A stretch of DNA of 64,000 nucleotides from contig PKTB01000010.1 in NCBI GenBank assembly GCA_002869385.1, positions 1 through 64,000 of the forward strand. Reading direction: 5' to 3'. Positions 51,486-61,162 of the stretch are shown here, in pieces (the stretch's first letter is position 1; every line of letters begins with the position of its first letter). The translations under genes and the position numbers were made by a program. The DNA is from Marinilabiliales bacterium (GTDB lineage: Bacteria > Bacteroidota > Bacteroidia > Bacteroidales > ML635J-15). The notes under the pieces were generated by a model. That model ran no database searches, was not told the origin of the DNA, and worked only from the letters and a program-made list of their open reading frames with translations.

Positions 51486-51509
51486 AAGAGCCTGGAAAAC
51501 CAGGCTCTC
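51486..51509 (-). terminator. Terminator of the 51526-53199 gene
   Basis: The stem AGAGCCTGG / CCAGGCTCT with an AAAA loop is followed on the minus strand by T-rich sequence (CTTTTTTT). Confidence 0.75.
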
Positions 51510-51525
51510 AATTTTTATATGACAA

Positions 51526-53199
51526 TTATCTAGAGATATTTATTTTAAAAATTTCTTGATTTACTTTTACAATATAATTACCTACAGGTAATTTGCTAAC
51601 TTCAATATTCTCAGTAGCGTTTGCATTTTCAACAGTCATTACTATTTCACCAATCATGTTTAAGACAGTGATATCTGAATTTTCAGCATTTTTTACAGTA
51701 ATTATATCAGATGCAGGGTTTGGATAAACATGGATATCTTGAGTGATGTTATCTTCTACACCAACCATAGTTGTAAGAACCATATTATCTGTCATGAAAG
51801 CAAATGTATCTTCACCAACATATACAACAGCAATATAAATATCTTGGCCATCATAAGCACTTAAGTCAAGCGTTATTTGTTCCCAAGAAGCACCTGCAGT
51901 TCTTGTTCCACCAATAATAGTAAAACTTGCAGGATCGTTTGTTGTTGTTGAGACACCAAGTTTATATAATTCATTTCCACATGTGGTATTTGTTGATGTA
52001 ACGTATAAACTAAAGCTTGAGCCAGTTCCTAAGGTAAATTGTGGGGAGATCATCCAATCATCGTTATATGAACCATTTCCAGATCCTGGGTTATTTGTCA
52101 TAGCTAATGCACATTTGTCACCTGCGTAAGGAGCATAATCTGAAGCAGCCAAAGAATGACTATATACAACAAATGAATTATCAGCACCAATAAGTACCCA
52201 ATCTGAATAGTTTTCCCATACTGTTCCACCATCTTCATCCGCGGTAGTCCAGTTATACGGAGCAAGACTTGATGGGAATTCTGTATTTACAATTATTTCT
52301 TCGAAAGTTACATTTTTATCATCGACAGCACCAGGATCAACAATTGAAACTGTTATTGATACAGGATCACTTGTGCCGTTTGCATTTGTTGTTATTAATG
52401 TAACTTGGTAGTCACCTGGAGTGTCCCAAGATACACTAGGAGATTCTACATCAGATGTTGCAGGTGTTCCGCTTTCAAATGTCCAAGCATAATCTGTTAT
52501 AGGATAAACGCTGATACCTCCGGCAGTAAAATCTAATGTGTTTCCAACATAACCGGATGATGGACCTTCAATTTCTGCAACAGGAGCTTGTCCTGAAGCA
52601 GGGCATGAGCCTAACTCTGCATAAACAGTCGCAACACCATCCCAACATTGGTCTGTAATATCTTTATAGTAGCCAGATGGACAAACCATAAATACAGTTG
52701 GAACATATCCTTCATATAATTCACTAAAACCAGAAAGTAAAGAAGCGTTATCAATAATTGGAACAGGCCATGTTCCACCTTCTGTCCAGTCTCCTTGTGT
52801 GACATCAGCGTAGCTGTCACCGGTAGTTCCTGTTGTTCCGTAAATTTGATCAATTGTGTTTGTGCTTTGAACTTCAACCCAAAGAACAACTAATTCATCG
52901 GTTCCATCAGGACCATAAGCATCATGTAAACCATCTAGCACACCTGACTGGTGTAAACTCCAACATGGACTACACCAACAGCAAGAAAAGTCAATAATAA
53001 CTGTTTTGCCTGCAGCTAAATAATCAAACAAAGTGTGTGATGTTCCGTCAATGTCAGTAGCTGTAAAATCGCTAGCCATTGCCCAAGTTCCTTTACTATC
53101 CACGGAGTGTTTTTCGCAAACAGGAGGAGTAGTTTTAATTTGCGCTAATGCAAATAATCCAATCATTAAACTGATTGTAATTAGTAATAGTTTTTTCAT
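51526..53199 (-). CDS. T9SS-exported thioredoxin-fold / PKD-domain protein
   Basis: The 557-residue product has a signal peptide (LMIGLFALAQ), then a thioredoxin-like domain with FSCCWCSPCWSLHQSGV (CxxC, about 75), a PKD domain (about 200-285, DYAWTFESGTPATSDV ... DYQVTLITTNANG), a jelly-roll-like domain, and a T9SS type A sorting domain (DIHVYPNPASDIITV ... LPVGNYIVKV). The combination suggests a surface redox protein. CCWC is unusual: the residue before the CxxC is more often Gly or Ala, so a G-to-T missense is possible. Confidence 0.75.
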   Translation of the reverse strand: MKKLLLITISLMIGLFALAQIKTTPPVCEKHSVDSKGTWAMASDFTATDIDGTSHTLFDYLAAGKTVIIDFSCCWCSPCWSLHQSGVLDGLHDAYGPDGTDELVVLWVEVQSTNTIDQIYGTTGTTGDSYADVTQGDWTEGGTWPVPIIDNASLLSGFSELYEGYVPTVFMVCPSGYYKDITDQCWDGVATVYAELGSCPASGQAPVAEIEGPSSGYVGNTLDFTAGGISVYPITDYAWTFESGTPATSDVESPSVSWDTPGDYQVTLITTNANGTSDPVSITVSIVDPGAVDDKNVTFEEIIVNTEFPSSLAPYNWTTADEDGGTVWENYSDWVLIGADNSFVVYSHSLAASDYAPYAGDKCALAMTNNPGSGNGSYNDDWMISPQFTLGTGSSFSLYVTSTNTTCGNELYKLGVSTTTNDPASFTIIGGTRTAGASWEQITLDLSAYDGQDIYIAVVYVGEDTFAFMTDNMVLTTMVGVEDNITQDIHVYPNPASDIITVKNAENSDITVLNMIGEIVMTVENANATENIEVSKLPVGNYIVKVNQEIFKINISR

Positions 53200-53508
53200 A
53201 ACAGTAGTTTTAATTTAGTTAAAAATAATAATAAAGTAATTTATTGCTAATATAGATAATAAATCAATGATAAGGTTGCATTGACACTACAAATTTCTAC
53301 TAAAAAGAGTTTCATGCTGATATTGAGGTGTTTTTATACTATGTGTAAAATTACCCTCTGTAAATAATAAAATATGCATATGTCCACCACATGGCGCAAT
53401 GCAAGGACATAAAGTATAAAACAAAAAGCCTTTGGTATGAATGAGAAGGTTATTGGGAAGTGTTTTTTATTTTATAATTATCTTGCAAAAAACTATAAAC
53501 CAAATTTT
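53200..53508. other. Intergenic region between divergent T9SS-protein genes
   Basis: About 309 nt. It contains a 7-bp inverted repeat (TATGTCC ... GGACATA, near 53381-53413) and AT-rich sequence. The -7 boxes of the two flanking genes are not clear. Nothing else is seen. Confidence 0.4.
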
Positions 53509-56500
53509 ATGAAAAAACTCTACTTAATTATTTTATCTTTAGTAATTATTTCTGCTGCGATAGCACAAGAAAGAGATTACAATTATGTTGCACCTAAGTA
53601 TAAAACAACATACAATAAGGTTCAACCTCAAAATTCAAATGCAACAAAAGGTGTTAAAGCCATGTTAGTTGATGAAAGTTTTGAAATTGCAGTACCTCCA
53701 ACTGGCTGGACAGCACTAAGCCCTGATGGCGGGTCTGGATGGGATAGACAAACAGCGGGAACAACACCTTTGCCTGGATGGTTAGGTGGTGAAGTAACAG
53801 TTCCTGATGGAGGTGGAAATGCAATTGCATTTTGTACTTGGAGTACAGGTGGTTCAACATCAAATGACCAATGGTTAATTACTCCACAAATTTCTGTATC
53901 TACAGGAGACAACTTAAGTTTTTTTATTACTAATTTCTATTTAAGCTATGCAGATGAAGTACAGGTTTTACTTTCTACTACAACAGCAGAAACAGCTTCT
54001 TTTACAGAAACTCTTGGTACAATAACATGGGCTGGTGGAGGTTCTGGTGCAGATGCATGGACAGAATATGAATATTCTTTAGACGCATATGATGGCCAGG
54101 ATGTATATATTGCATTCCGTGAAGTAATTGCTGATAACTATAATGATGGCGGAGCTATTGGACTTGATTTAGTCAGAGTAGGCTCACCGGTTGCACTTGA
54201 CTTGGGAGTTGTGGATATTGATTTACCACCGATTTTTGGTACAGGTTTAATGGACATTTCTGGTACTGTACAGAATTTTGGTTCTAATAATATTACAGAC
54301 TTTGATCTTGTTTATACAATAAACGGAACAGATGTTAGTACGACTTATTCTGTTAGTGGAATTGATATTGCATATGGGGAAACATACTATTTTACACATG
54401 ATGTTCAGTATGATTTTGCAACTGCAGATACATATACTGTTGAAGTTGAGATTTCAAATGTTAATGGAGGTGTAGATGAGAATGCAGAAAATGATGTTTT
54501 ATCTATTGATGTAGATGCTGCTGAAGGTGTAGTTCAAAGAAAACCATTAAACGAGGTATTTACTAGCTCAACATGTGGTTACTGTCCTGATGATAATGCA
54601 AATATTGATGCAATTACTTTAGATCCTGCAAATATTGATGCATGTACACTAATTAAGTATAAGGTATCATGGCCTGGTGATGGTGACCCATATCAGACAC
54701 CAATGGCAGCAGATAGAGTTTCTTTTTATGGCATTACAGGTGTTCCTGCTTTTTTTGTAGATGCTAATGAAGATGCTGGAGATACTTACACTCAAACTGA
54801 TCTGGATACATATGCCGCAGTTCCTGCCTTTTTTGAAATTGATGGAGAACATACTATTGTAGGTGATCAAGTTGACATTGATGTAACGATTACTCCTAAT
54901 GTTAATTTTACTGGAGTTTGTCATGTTGTTGTTGTTGAAAAAGAAACAACAGGTAATATTGGAACAAATGGTGAAACAGAATTCCATAATGTGATGATGG
55001 CAATGCTTCCTACATCTGCAGGAACGACAGTTGATTTAACTGCTGGTGTCCCTTATAACTTTTCTGTATCAAAAGATATGTCAGATACATTCGTTGAAGA
55101 AACATATGACTGTGAAGTAGTTATGTTCTTACAAAATCCAGGAACACAAGAAGTAATGCAGTCGAACTATTCTGTTTTAAATAATACAGGTAGTGACTTA
55201 ATTTTAACTGATGTTGAGGTTGTTTCAACAATAACAGACTGTGTTTATTCTGATGCTTCTGAAATTCAAGTAACATTATATAATTATGGTGTTGATGATA
55301 TTACTGAATTTGATGTTCAGTATATAGTAGATGGTGGAGTTCCAGTAACCGAAACTGTAACTTATACAATTCTTGCTGGAGATACATATACTTACACTTT
55401 CCCAACAACTGTTGATTTGAGTGCATTAGGAGTTCATGAAATCACTGCAGAATGTTCATTTGCATCAGATGTTTATACAGAGAATAACTCAGGCGAAACA
55501 AGTGTGTTAAGTGGTGATGATGCTATTACTATTGATATTACTTTCGACGATTATCCTGGTGAAACATCTTGGGATTTAGTTTATCAGGCAACAAGTACTG
55601 TAATCGCTGAAGGTTCATTATATACCGGTACATCTACATCTGAAGAAATTTGTATTTTATCCACATCATGTTATACATTTACAATTTACGATGCTTATGG
55701 TGATGGAATATGCTGTTCATATGGAAGTGGTAGTTATACTGTAACAAGAGGTTGTGTTGTAATGGCTTCTGGTGGTGAATTCGGAGCTTCTGAATCATCT
55801 GATATTAGTATTCCAATAGACATTACTTTAGATGACATTACAATTTGTCCTGGTGAAACAATTACTTTCCCTGCTGTTGGAATGGGAACTTATGATGTTG
55901 ACGCAGTATCTATTGATAATAATACACCGGCTACAACTACGGTAACATATACTATTGAGGAAGGTGGTGTTTGTGAGGTAAGTGAGACTTTTGATGTAAT
56001 AGTTTTAGATGATGCATTAGATATTACTCCTGAAGATATTACAGTTTGTAAAGGAGAGGCAATAACATTCTTAAGTGGAGTTGGAACATTTGATACTGCT
56101 ACAGTTTCAAATACTACAGTTGCCGTTACAACAGTTACTTATTCAATTAACGAAGGAACTACATGTGAAAGCAGTACTACATTTGATGTTACTGTTCTTG
56201 AGGCACCTGAAGCTGTAATTACCGAAGAAGCAGACTTTACATTAACTACTACATCAACAGATGATATCCAATGGTATCTTGACTATGTTTTAATTGATGG
56301 AGAAACAGGTCAATCTTATGTTTGTACTGCTGATGGCGATTATTATGCAATTATGTCAAATGCAAACTGTTCAACTCAATCAAATACTATAACAATTACT
56401 GGTACTTTTGCAGAACTATTTAGTGCTGAAGGACTTAACGTTTTCCCAAATCCAACAGACAGTAAGTTATATGTTGAATTTAAAGAGTATTCAGAACTTA

Positions 56501-56658
56501 CAGTAAAAGTTCTTGATTATACTGGAAAAACTATATTGGAGAGAAATATCAATTCTGGTGAGTATATTGATGTTTCAGAACTAGCTGCCGGAGTTTATTT
56601 TGTTGATGTTAAAAATATGAACAATGAGGGTGGTATGTATAAAATTGTTGTTGAATAA
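53509..56658 (+). CDS. T9SS-exported multidomain surface protein with Omp28-like segment
   Basis: The start at ATG 53509 gives a clean signal peptide (MKKLYLIIL ... ISAAIAQ); an upstream in-frame ATG at 53437 would precede it. The 1049-residue protein has a choice-of-anchor/MAM-like jelly roll (about 60-230), a CARDB-like domain, an Omp28-like redox segment (EVFTSSTCGYCPDDNANIDAI with CxxC, about 360), further beta domains with CxxC-like CCSYGSG, and a T9SS type A sorting domain (LNVFPNPTDSKLYVEF). It is probably a secreted surface protein. No in-frame stop is found. Confidence 0.75.
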   Translation: MKKLYLIILSLVIISAAIAQERDYNYVAPKYKTTYNKVQPQNSNATKGVKAMLVDESFEIAVPPTGWTALSPDGGSGWDRQTAGTTPLPGWLGGEVTVPDGGGNAIAFCTWSTGGSTSNDQWLITPQISVSTGDNLSFFITNFYLSYADEVQVLLSTTTAETASFTETLGTITWAGGGSGADAWTEYEYSLDAYDGQDVYIAFREVIADNYNDGGAIGLDLVRVGSPVALDLGVVDIDLPPIFGTGLMDISGTVQNFGSNNITDFDLVYTINGTDVSTTYSVSGIDIAYGETYYFTHDVQYDFATADTYTVEVEISNVNGGVDENAENDVLSIDVDAAEGVVQRKPLNEVFTSSTCGYCPDDNANIDAITLDPANIDACTLIKYKVSWPGDGDPYQTPMAADRVSFYGITGVPAFFVDANEDAGDTYTQTDLDTYAAVPAFFEIDGEHTIVGDQVDIDVTITPNVNFTGVCHVVVVEKETTGNIGTNGETEFHNVMMAMLPTSAGTTVDLTAGVPYNFSVSKDMSDTFVEETYDCEVVMFLQNPGTQEVMQSNYSVLNNTGSDLILTDVEVVSTITDCVYSDASEIQVTLYNYGVDDITEFDVQYIVDGGVPVTETVTYTILAGDTYTYTFPTTVDLSALGVHEITAECSFASDVYTENNSGETSVLSGDDAITIDITFDDYPGETSWDLVYQATSTVIAEGSLYTGTSTSEEICILSTSCYTFTIYDAYGDGICCSYGSGSYTVTRGCVVMASGGEFGASESSDISIPIDITLDDITICPGETITFPAVGMGTYDVDAVSIDNNTPATTTVTYTIEEGGVCEVSETFDVIVLDDALDITPEDITVCKGEAITFLSGVGTFDTATVSNTTVAVTTVTYSINEGTTCESSTTFDVTVLEAPEAVITEEADFTLTTTSTDDIQWYLDYVLIDGETGQSYVCTADGDYYAIMSNANCSTQSNTITITGTFAELFSAEGLNVFPNPTDSKLYVEFKEYSELTVKVLDYTGKTILERNINSGEYIDVSELAAGVYFVDVKNMNNEGGMYKIVVE

Positions 56659-56690
56659 ATAATATTTAGGTTTTTCTGCAGATTTTTAGT

Positions 56691-56698
56691 TAAATTTG
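56691..56698 (+). promoter_or_regulatory. Bacteroidota -7 box (TAAATTTG)
   Basis: TAAATTTG matches TAnnTTTG, 26 nt before the T9SS gene at 56725. Confidence 0.45.
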
Positions 56699-56724
56699 CA
56701 GAAGAACCTTTTAATAATTAAAGT

Positions 56725-57453
56725 ATGAAAAGATTTTTTACATTTTTAATATTTGCAATTTTTACAATATCTACAGTTTTTGCTAAGTCTTTTGAAGTGT
56801 ATGATCATGAGGATAATTTAATTAATGGGGAAACTATTACGGTACCAACTACTATTGGCGGACCGGAATTGTATTATTATTTTACCGTTAAAAACACCTC
56901 CGGATCTCAAAAGACAGTTAAAATTGGCATAGAATTGCAAACAACACAAATTGATGGTTCATATCATTCAATTTGTAGCCCAACTACTAATAATTCTACA
57001 GGACAATGTGGTATGCCTTGGGGTTCAACAAGTGCTCAATTCATTTTAGATCCTAGTGAAACTTCAGGAGATGGAGATTTTAGATTTACACAAGGCCCTA
57101 ATTGAGGAATTACGACAATCCTTTATACTGTTTACGATATTAATAATGTATCAGATAATATTACATTTACTATTAGCTATTCAACTTTAACTTCTGATAA
57201 CTTAATGGGCTTAAATGAATTTGCTGTTTATCCAAATCCAGCTGTTAATTCATTTGTAGTTTCTAATGATTTTGGACCTAATTCTTATGTTGAGATTTAT
57301 AATGTATTAGTAATGCAAGTAAGCAGAGTTGATTTTTCTAGTAATGGCGAAACAGAAATAGATTGTAGTAACTGGGAAAAAGGTTATTATTTCTGTAGAC
57401 TTTATAATAATGGTCAAATTGAGAAAACAATTAAATTGACCATAACACATTAA
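56725..57453 (+). CDS. Small T9SS-exported protein with one in-frame TGA
   Basis: The 243-codon frame has a signal peptide (IFTISTVFA), a beta-sandwich domain (about 20-150) and a T9SS type A sorting domain (FAVYPNPAVNSFVV ... WEKGYYFCRLYNNGQ). One TGA at 57103-57105 (codon 127) reads TQGPN-stop-GITTI, compatible with GGA. The stop falls before the sorting domain, so a truncated product could not be exported by T9SS. Confidence 0.7.
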
Positions 57454-57477
57454 GAGACAATAATTCTTATTATATTT

Positions 57478-57505
57478 AATCCCGGAAATAATCCGGGATT
57501 TTTTT
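57478..57505 (+). terminator. Rho-independent terminator directly before yraN
   Basis: The perfect stem AATCCCGG / CCGGGATT with five T ends exactly at the ATG of the next gene. Confidence 0.8.
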
Positions 57506-57862
57506 ATGGCTGAACATAATAAACTTGGAAATAAAGGAGAAGAGCTTGCTTGCGAATATCTATTATCAAAATCGTATAAAATTTTAGATAAACAATGGAG
57601 ATTTAAGCACAAGGAAATTGATATTGTTGCTTTGGATGAAGATGTTTTGGTTTTTGTCGAAGTAAAAACAAGAACAAATAATTACTGGGGCAATCCCGAA
57701 GAGTTTGTTACTAAAACGAAACAAAAGTATTTAATATCAGCAGCCGATAATTATATTGTAGAAAAAGACTTTGACCTTGAAGCTCGGTTCGATATTATTT
57801 CAATAGTTTATAATAATGAAGAACCTCAAATTGAACATATAATCGAAGCTTTTTATCCATAA
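57506..57862 (+). CDS. yraN: YraN/UPF0102-family nuclease-like protein
   Basis: The 118-residue product shows the UPF0102 pattern: HNKLGNKGEELACEYLLSK at the start, then KHKEIDIVALDEDVLVFVEVKTRTN. Asp and Glu-x-Lys give a PD-(D/E)xK-like (Holliday-junction-resolvase-like) core. The biochemical role is not firmly known. The gene starts at the end of a terminator's T-run and is followed after 1 nt by the threonine dehydratase gene. Confidence 0.85.
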   Translation: MAEHNKLGNKGEELACEYLLSKSYKILDKQWRFKHKEIDIVALDEDVLVFVEVKTRTNNYWGNPEEFVTKTKQKYLISAADNYIVEKDFDLEARFDIISIVYNNEEPQIEHIIEAFYP

Positions 57863-57863
57863 T

Positions 57864-58814
57864 ATGATAGATTATAAAGACATAGAATTAGCATCACAAA
57901 GAATTTCAAAGCATGCACATCGTACACCTGTATTATAATCAAGCAGATTAAATAGCATGTTTAAGTGTAGCATGTTTTTTAAATGCGAGAATTTTCAAAA
58001 AGTTGGAGCATTTAAATTTAGGGGAGCATTAAATGCTATTAGTAATTTGTCTGATAAGGCGAAAGCAAATGGTGTTGTAACTCATTCAAGTGGAAATCAT
58101 GCTCAAGCACTTTCCTTAGCTGCTTATATATTTGATATCCCTGCATATATTGTTATGCCTAATAATGCCCCAGATGTAAAAGTTAATGCTGTTAAAGAAT
58201 ATGGAGGTAAGATTAGCTTTTGCAAACCTATTCTTGAAGCACGTGAATCAACAGCAAAACAATTATTAGAAAAGTATAATGCTACATTTATTCATCCATA
58301 TGACAATGATTTTATAATTGCAGGTCAAGGTACTTGTGGAAAGGAATTTATTGAGCAGTTAAACCTGGAGCCGGATATACTTATGGCTCCCATTGGTGGT
58401 GGTGGATTATTATCGGGAACAGTAATTAGTGTAAAAGCACTTAAGAAAAACACAAAAGTATTCGGAGCTGAACCTGAAATGGCAGATGATGCATTTAGAT
58501 CTTTTAAAGCTGGCAAAATAATACCACAAATTAACCCTCAAACCATTGCAGATGGTTTACTTACCTCTGTAGGGGAGCGGAATTTTAAGATACTAAATAA
58601 ACATTTAGATAAAATTCTTTTATGTTCAGAGAAAAGTATTTTAGTCGCAATGAAACTGATATTTGAAAATCTTAAAATTGTTGTTGAACCTTCTGCAGCA
58701 GTAAGCTTAGCATGTATTATTGATAATCCTGACGAGTTTAAAAATAATACTGTAGGTTTAATTTTAAGTGGTGGAAATCTGGATATTAGTAAGTTTAACT
58801 GGGAAATGAAATAA
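57864..58814 (+). CDS. PLP-dependent threonine/serine dehydratase with one in-frame TAA
   Basis: The 317-codon frame starts at ATG 57864 and is broken at TAA 57936-57938 (codon 25): HRTPVL-stop-SSRLN. The next ORF start, MFKCSMFFKCENFQKVGAFKFRGA, contains the PLP Lys (KFRGA) and the family's N-terminal signature, so the loss affects only the first 24 residues. Later motifs are SSGNHAQALSLAA and APIGGGGLLSGT. Length without an ACT domain fits a catabolic threonine dehydratase or serine racemase. It converts threonine to 2-oxobutanoate in the cytoplasm. GAA or TCA could have become TAA. Confidence 0.78.
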
Positions 58815-58840
58815 AAAAGGAGGGTTTGCCCTCCTTTTTT
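58813..58840. terminator. Bidirectional terminator
   Basis: The stem AAGGAGGG / CCCTCCTT with loop TTTG and flanking A and T runs lies between converging genes. Confidence 0.75.
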
Positions 58841-58842
58841 AT

Positions 58843-59934
58843 TTATTTTGAACTTGGATTTGGATCGTTGTATAATATGTTAGACCAATTTGCATAACCG
58901 GTAGACTTCCATTCATCAAGAAAAATACCTGTCCAATCTGCAATGGCTGGTGCAGTTAAGGTGCCGTCACCATTTGTGTCTCCTAATAAATCGTCATCTT
59001 TTAGGGATGTGTAATAAACGCCGGAACCATTATAATTGTCTAAAGAGCTTTCTCCACTTAATAAGGTCAAAGTAGCATCATCAACAAACTTCAGAATAAC
59101 ATTGTTCCCTAATGTTAATACTATTCCAATACCAACATTCATATTGTCAGAAGTAATAACATATGCAACCTCACTTTCTTCCCAACTAGTATTTCTTTGT
59201 ATGTTTCCTGATACAAATATTCCATTATATGAATTTCCTTCACCTCCGGATGAAAATGAATTAGAATTGTCTGTACTTATTTCTGCAGCGATTGTTAAGG
59301 TTAACACATTATTATAGAAGGTTGTATTGGTAATGCTTGTGTTATTACTTGCCTGGTCAGCATTTAAAGCTCCGACAAAAAAGTTGCCGTTTTGGCCACC
59401 TCCATTGTAGGCAAATGTACATCCTTCAATTGTTGCTTCTGCAGAAGCAGAAAGGTTTAAAGTTGAACTTGCAGTTGTGCCGTATCCACCATAAAGAAAT
59501 TTACAGTTTGTGAATACAGAGCCACTAGTTCCATTTAAATCGATATTTCCCCAATCGCCGACTGCAGCAGTTGTGCTACTTCCATCTTCATTAGTATCTC
59601 CACCGTTAGTATCATATTTATAAGATGTAAAAACTACCTGATTGCTAGTTGTTCCGTTTGCAATAATTTTACCATCACCATAAAGTGATAAGTATTTGTA
59701 ATTTGAAGGGAATTTAATTACTGTTCCAGCTTCTATTGTTAAGGTGCTCTCTACTCCAAAATCCAGCATACTTATAACATATACTTTGTCTGCTGTCCAG
59801 GTTGTGGGCTCCGTAATGTCTGCTGTTATTTCAACAACATTATTTGTTACAGGAGGATCTGTAGGGTCACATGAAGTAAAAAACAAAGCCGAAGCAATTA
59901 TACCTATAATTAATAGCGATTCTAAATTTTTCAT
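58843..59934 (-). CDS. Lipoprotein with right-handed beta-helix-like repeats
   Basis: The 363-residue product has a lipoprotein signal (IASALFFTSCDP) and a repetitive beta-rich body: TTWTADKVYVISMLDFGVESTLTIEAGTVIKF, then FTNCKFLYGG, TIEGCTFAYNGG, TNTTFYNN and similar short turns that suggest a parallel beta helix. Similar proteins occur at the Bacteroidota cell surface. The substrate is unknown. A -7 box lies upstream. Confidence 0.65.
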   Translation of the reverse strand: MKNLESLLIIGIIASALFFTSCDPTDPPVTNNVVEITADITEPTTWTADKVYVISMLDFGVESTLTIEAGTVIKFPSNYKYLSLYGDGKIIANGTTSNQVVFTSYKYDTNGGDTNEDGSSTTAAVGDWGNIDLNGTSGSVFTNCKFLYGGYGTTASSTLNLSASAEATIEGCTFAYNGGGQNGNFFVGALNADQASNNTSITNTTFYNNVLTLTIAAEISTDNSNSFSSGGEGNSYNGIFVSGNIQRNTSWEESEVAYVITSDNMNVGIGIVLTLGNNVILKFVDDATLTLLSGESSLDNYNGSGVYYTSLKDDDLLGDTNGDGTLTAPAIADWTGIFLDEWKSTGYANWSNILYNDPNPSSK

Positions 59935-59967
59935 AATATGTGTATTTTATTTATGTACTTGATTTTA

Positions 59968-59975
59968 CAAATATA
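59968..59975 (-). promoter_or_regulatory. Bacteroidota -7 box (TATATTTG)
   Basis: On the minus strand TATATTTG matches TAnnTTTG, 34 nt upstream of the lipoprotein start. Confidence 0.45.
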
Positions 59976-60198
59976 ATGCCTTAAATAATATGTTTTGAAA
60001 ATACACATAATTAATTTTTCTTTTAATAATTCGAATAGGATTTTAATTTGACAAAAAAATATTAACAATAAAAAAAGCTTGCTTGTTTTAGCAAATTTTA
60101 ATTTGCTCTAAATACTGGTTTTTGCAATGGAAAAATAGTTATTAACAGTTTGAAAAGCTGTTGAAAACAGAAATTAATAAAAAAAAATACCTCAACTA

Positions 60199-60228
60199 TT
60201 GTTAATAAAAAAAAATAATCTACCTTTG
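60199..60228 (+). promoter_or_regulatory. Promoter of the rpsL operon (TTG-N19-TACCTTTG)
   Basis: TTG at 60199-60201 and TACCTTTG at 60221-60228 match the Bacteroidota -33/-7 consensus, with 19 nt between. The start codon of rpsL is 46 nt downstream. Confidence 0.7.
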
Positions 60229-60273
60229 CAGTCCGAAATTTTATTAAGTCGAAATTTAAATTTTTTAGGTTTT

Positions 60274-60654
60274 ATGCCAACGATACAACAATTAGTAAGA
60301 AAAGGAAGGACTGTTACTATTGATAAAAGTAAGTCCCCTGCATTAGATTCATGTCCGCAACGTAGAGGTGTATGTACAAGAGTATATACTACTACACCTA
60401 AGAAGCCGAATTCGGCAATGAGAAAAGTTGCAAGAGTTAGATTAACAAACGGAAAAGAAGTAAACGCCTACATTCCAGGTGAAGGACACAACCTTCAGGA
60501 ACACTCTATTGTACTTATTAGAGGTGGTAGAGTAAAAGATCTACCGGGTGTAAGATATCACGTTGTTAGAGGTGCTCTTGATACTGCTGGTGTAGATGGT
60601 CGTACTCAAAGACGCTCTAAGTATGGAACAAAGAGACAAAAAGTTAAAAAATAA
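60274..60654 (+). CDS. rpsL: 30S ribosomal protein S12
   Basis: The start at ATG 60274 gives [12 protein letters not shown], the normal S12 N-terminus; an upstream in-frame ATG at 60199 overlaps the promoter and is rejected. The 126-residue product has the conserved [25 protein letters not shown] and [14 protein letters not shown] motifs of the decoding centre. It opens the str operon with rpsG and fusA. No in-frame stop is present. Confidence 0.97.
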   Translation: MPTIQQLVRKGRTVTIDKSKSPALDSCPQRRGVCTRVYTTTPKKPNSAMRKVARVRLTNGKEVNAYIPGEGHNLQEHSIVLIRGGRVKDLPGVRYHVVRGALDTAGVDGRTQRRSKYGTKRQKVKK

Positions 60655-60671
60655 TATTTAAATAGTCAGAA

Positions 60672-61148
60672 ATGAGAAAATCGAAACCAAAGAAAAGAAC
60701 GATTTTACCGGATCCTAAGTTTAACGATTCAAGAGTAACAAGATTTGTTAATGATATGATGTGGGATGGAAAGAAATCTGTTTCATTTAAGATTTTTTAT
60801 GACACAATGGAAGTCATAGAAAAGAAAATGAAAGACTCAGAAGAAACTCCTCTTGAAATCTGGAGAAAAGCATTGGATAACATTACTCCATCTGTTGAGG
60901 TTAAAAGTCGTCGTATTGGTTGTGCTACTTTCCAGGTTCCAATGGAAATCCGTGCCGACAGAAAAATTTCTATAGGTCATAAATGGTTAATTCTTTTTGC
61001 ACGTAAGCGTAGCGGTCGTTCAATGGCTGAAAAATTAGCTGCTGAGATAATGGCTGCCTATAATAATGAAGGCGGAGCTGTTAAGAAGAAAGAAGATACC
61101 CACAGAATGGCTGAAGCTAACAAAGCATTCTCTAACTTTAGATTCTAG
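60672..61148 (+). CDS. rpsG: 30S ribosomal protein S7
   Basis: The 158-residue product matches S7: [77 protein letters not shown]7 nucleates assembly of the 30S head. One oddity: [11 protein letters not shown] has Cys where family members have a near-invariant Gly (RRxGGA). The codon is TGT at 60921-60923, one G-to-T change from GGT. Confidence 0.97.
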   Translation: MRKSKPKKRTILPDPKFNDSRVTRFVNDMMWDGKKSVSFKIFYDTMEVIEKKMKDSEETPLEIWRKALDNITPSVEVKSRRIGCATFQVPMEIRADRKISIGHKWLILFARKRSGRSMAEKLAAEIMAAYNNEGGAVKKKEDTHRMAEANKAFSNFRF

Positions 61149-61162
61149 TATTGCTTAGATAG

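Larger units (their letters stand above)
59935..60273. other. Intergenic region with divergent promoters
   Basis: About 339 nt. It carries promoter boxes for the leftward lipoprotein gene (59968-59975) and for the rightward ribosomal operon (60199-60228). The rest is AT-rich and shows no gene; an open frame from 60199 is a shadow of the rpsL leader. Confidence 0.5.

Noticed and set aside
60199..60273. N-terminal extension of rpsL
   Set aside because: The segment contains the promoter -7 box, and S12 starts at MPTIQQ.
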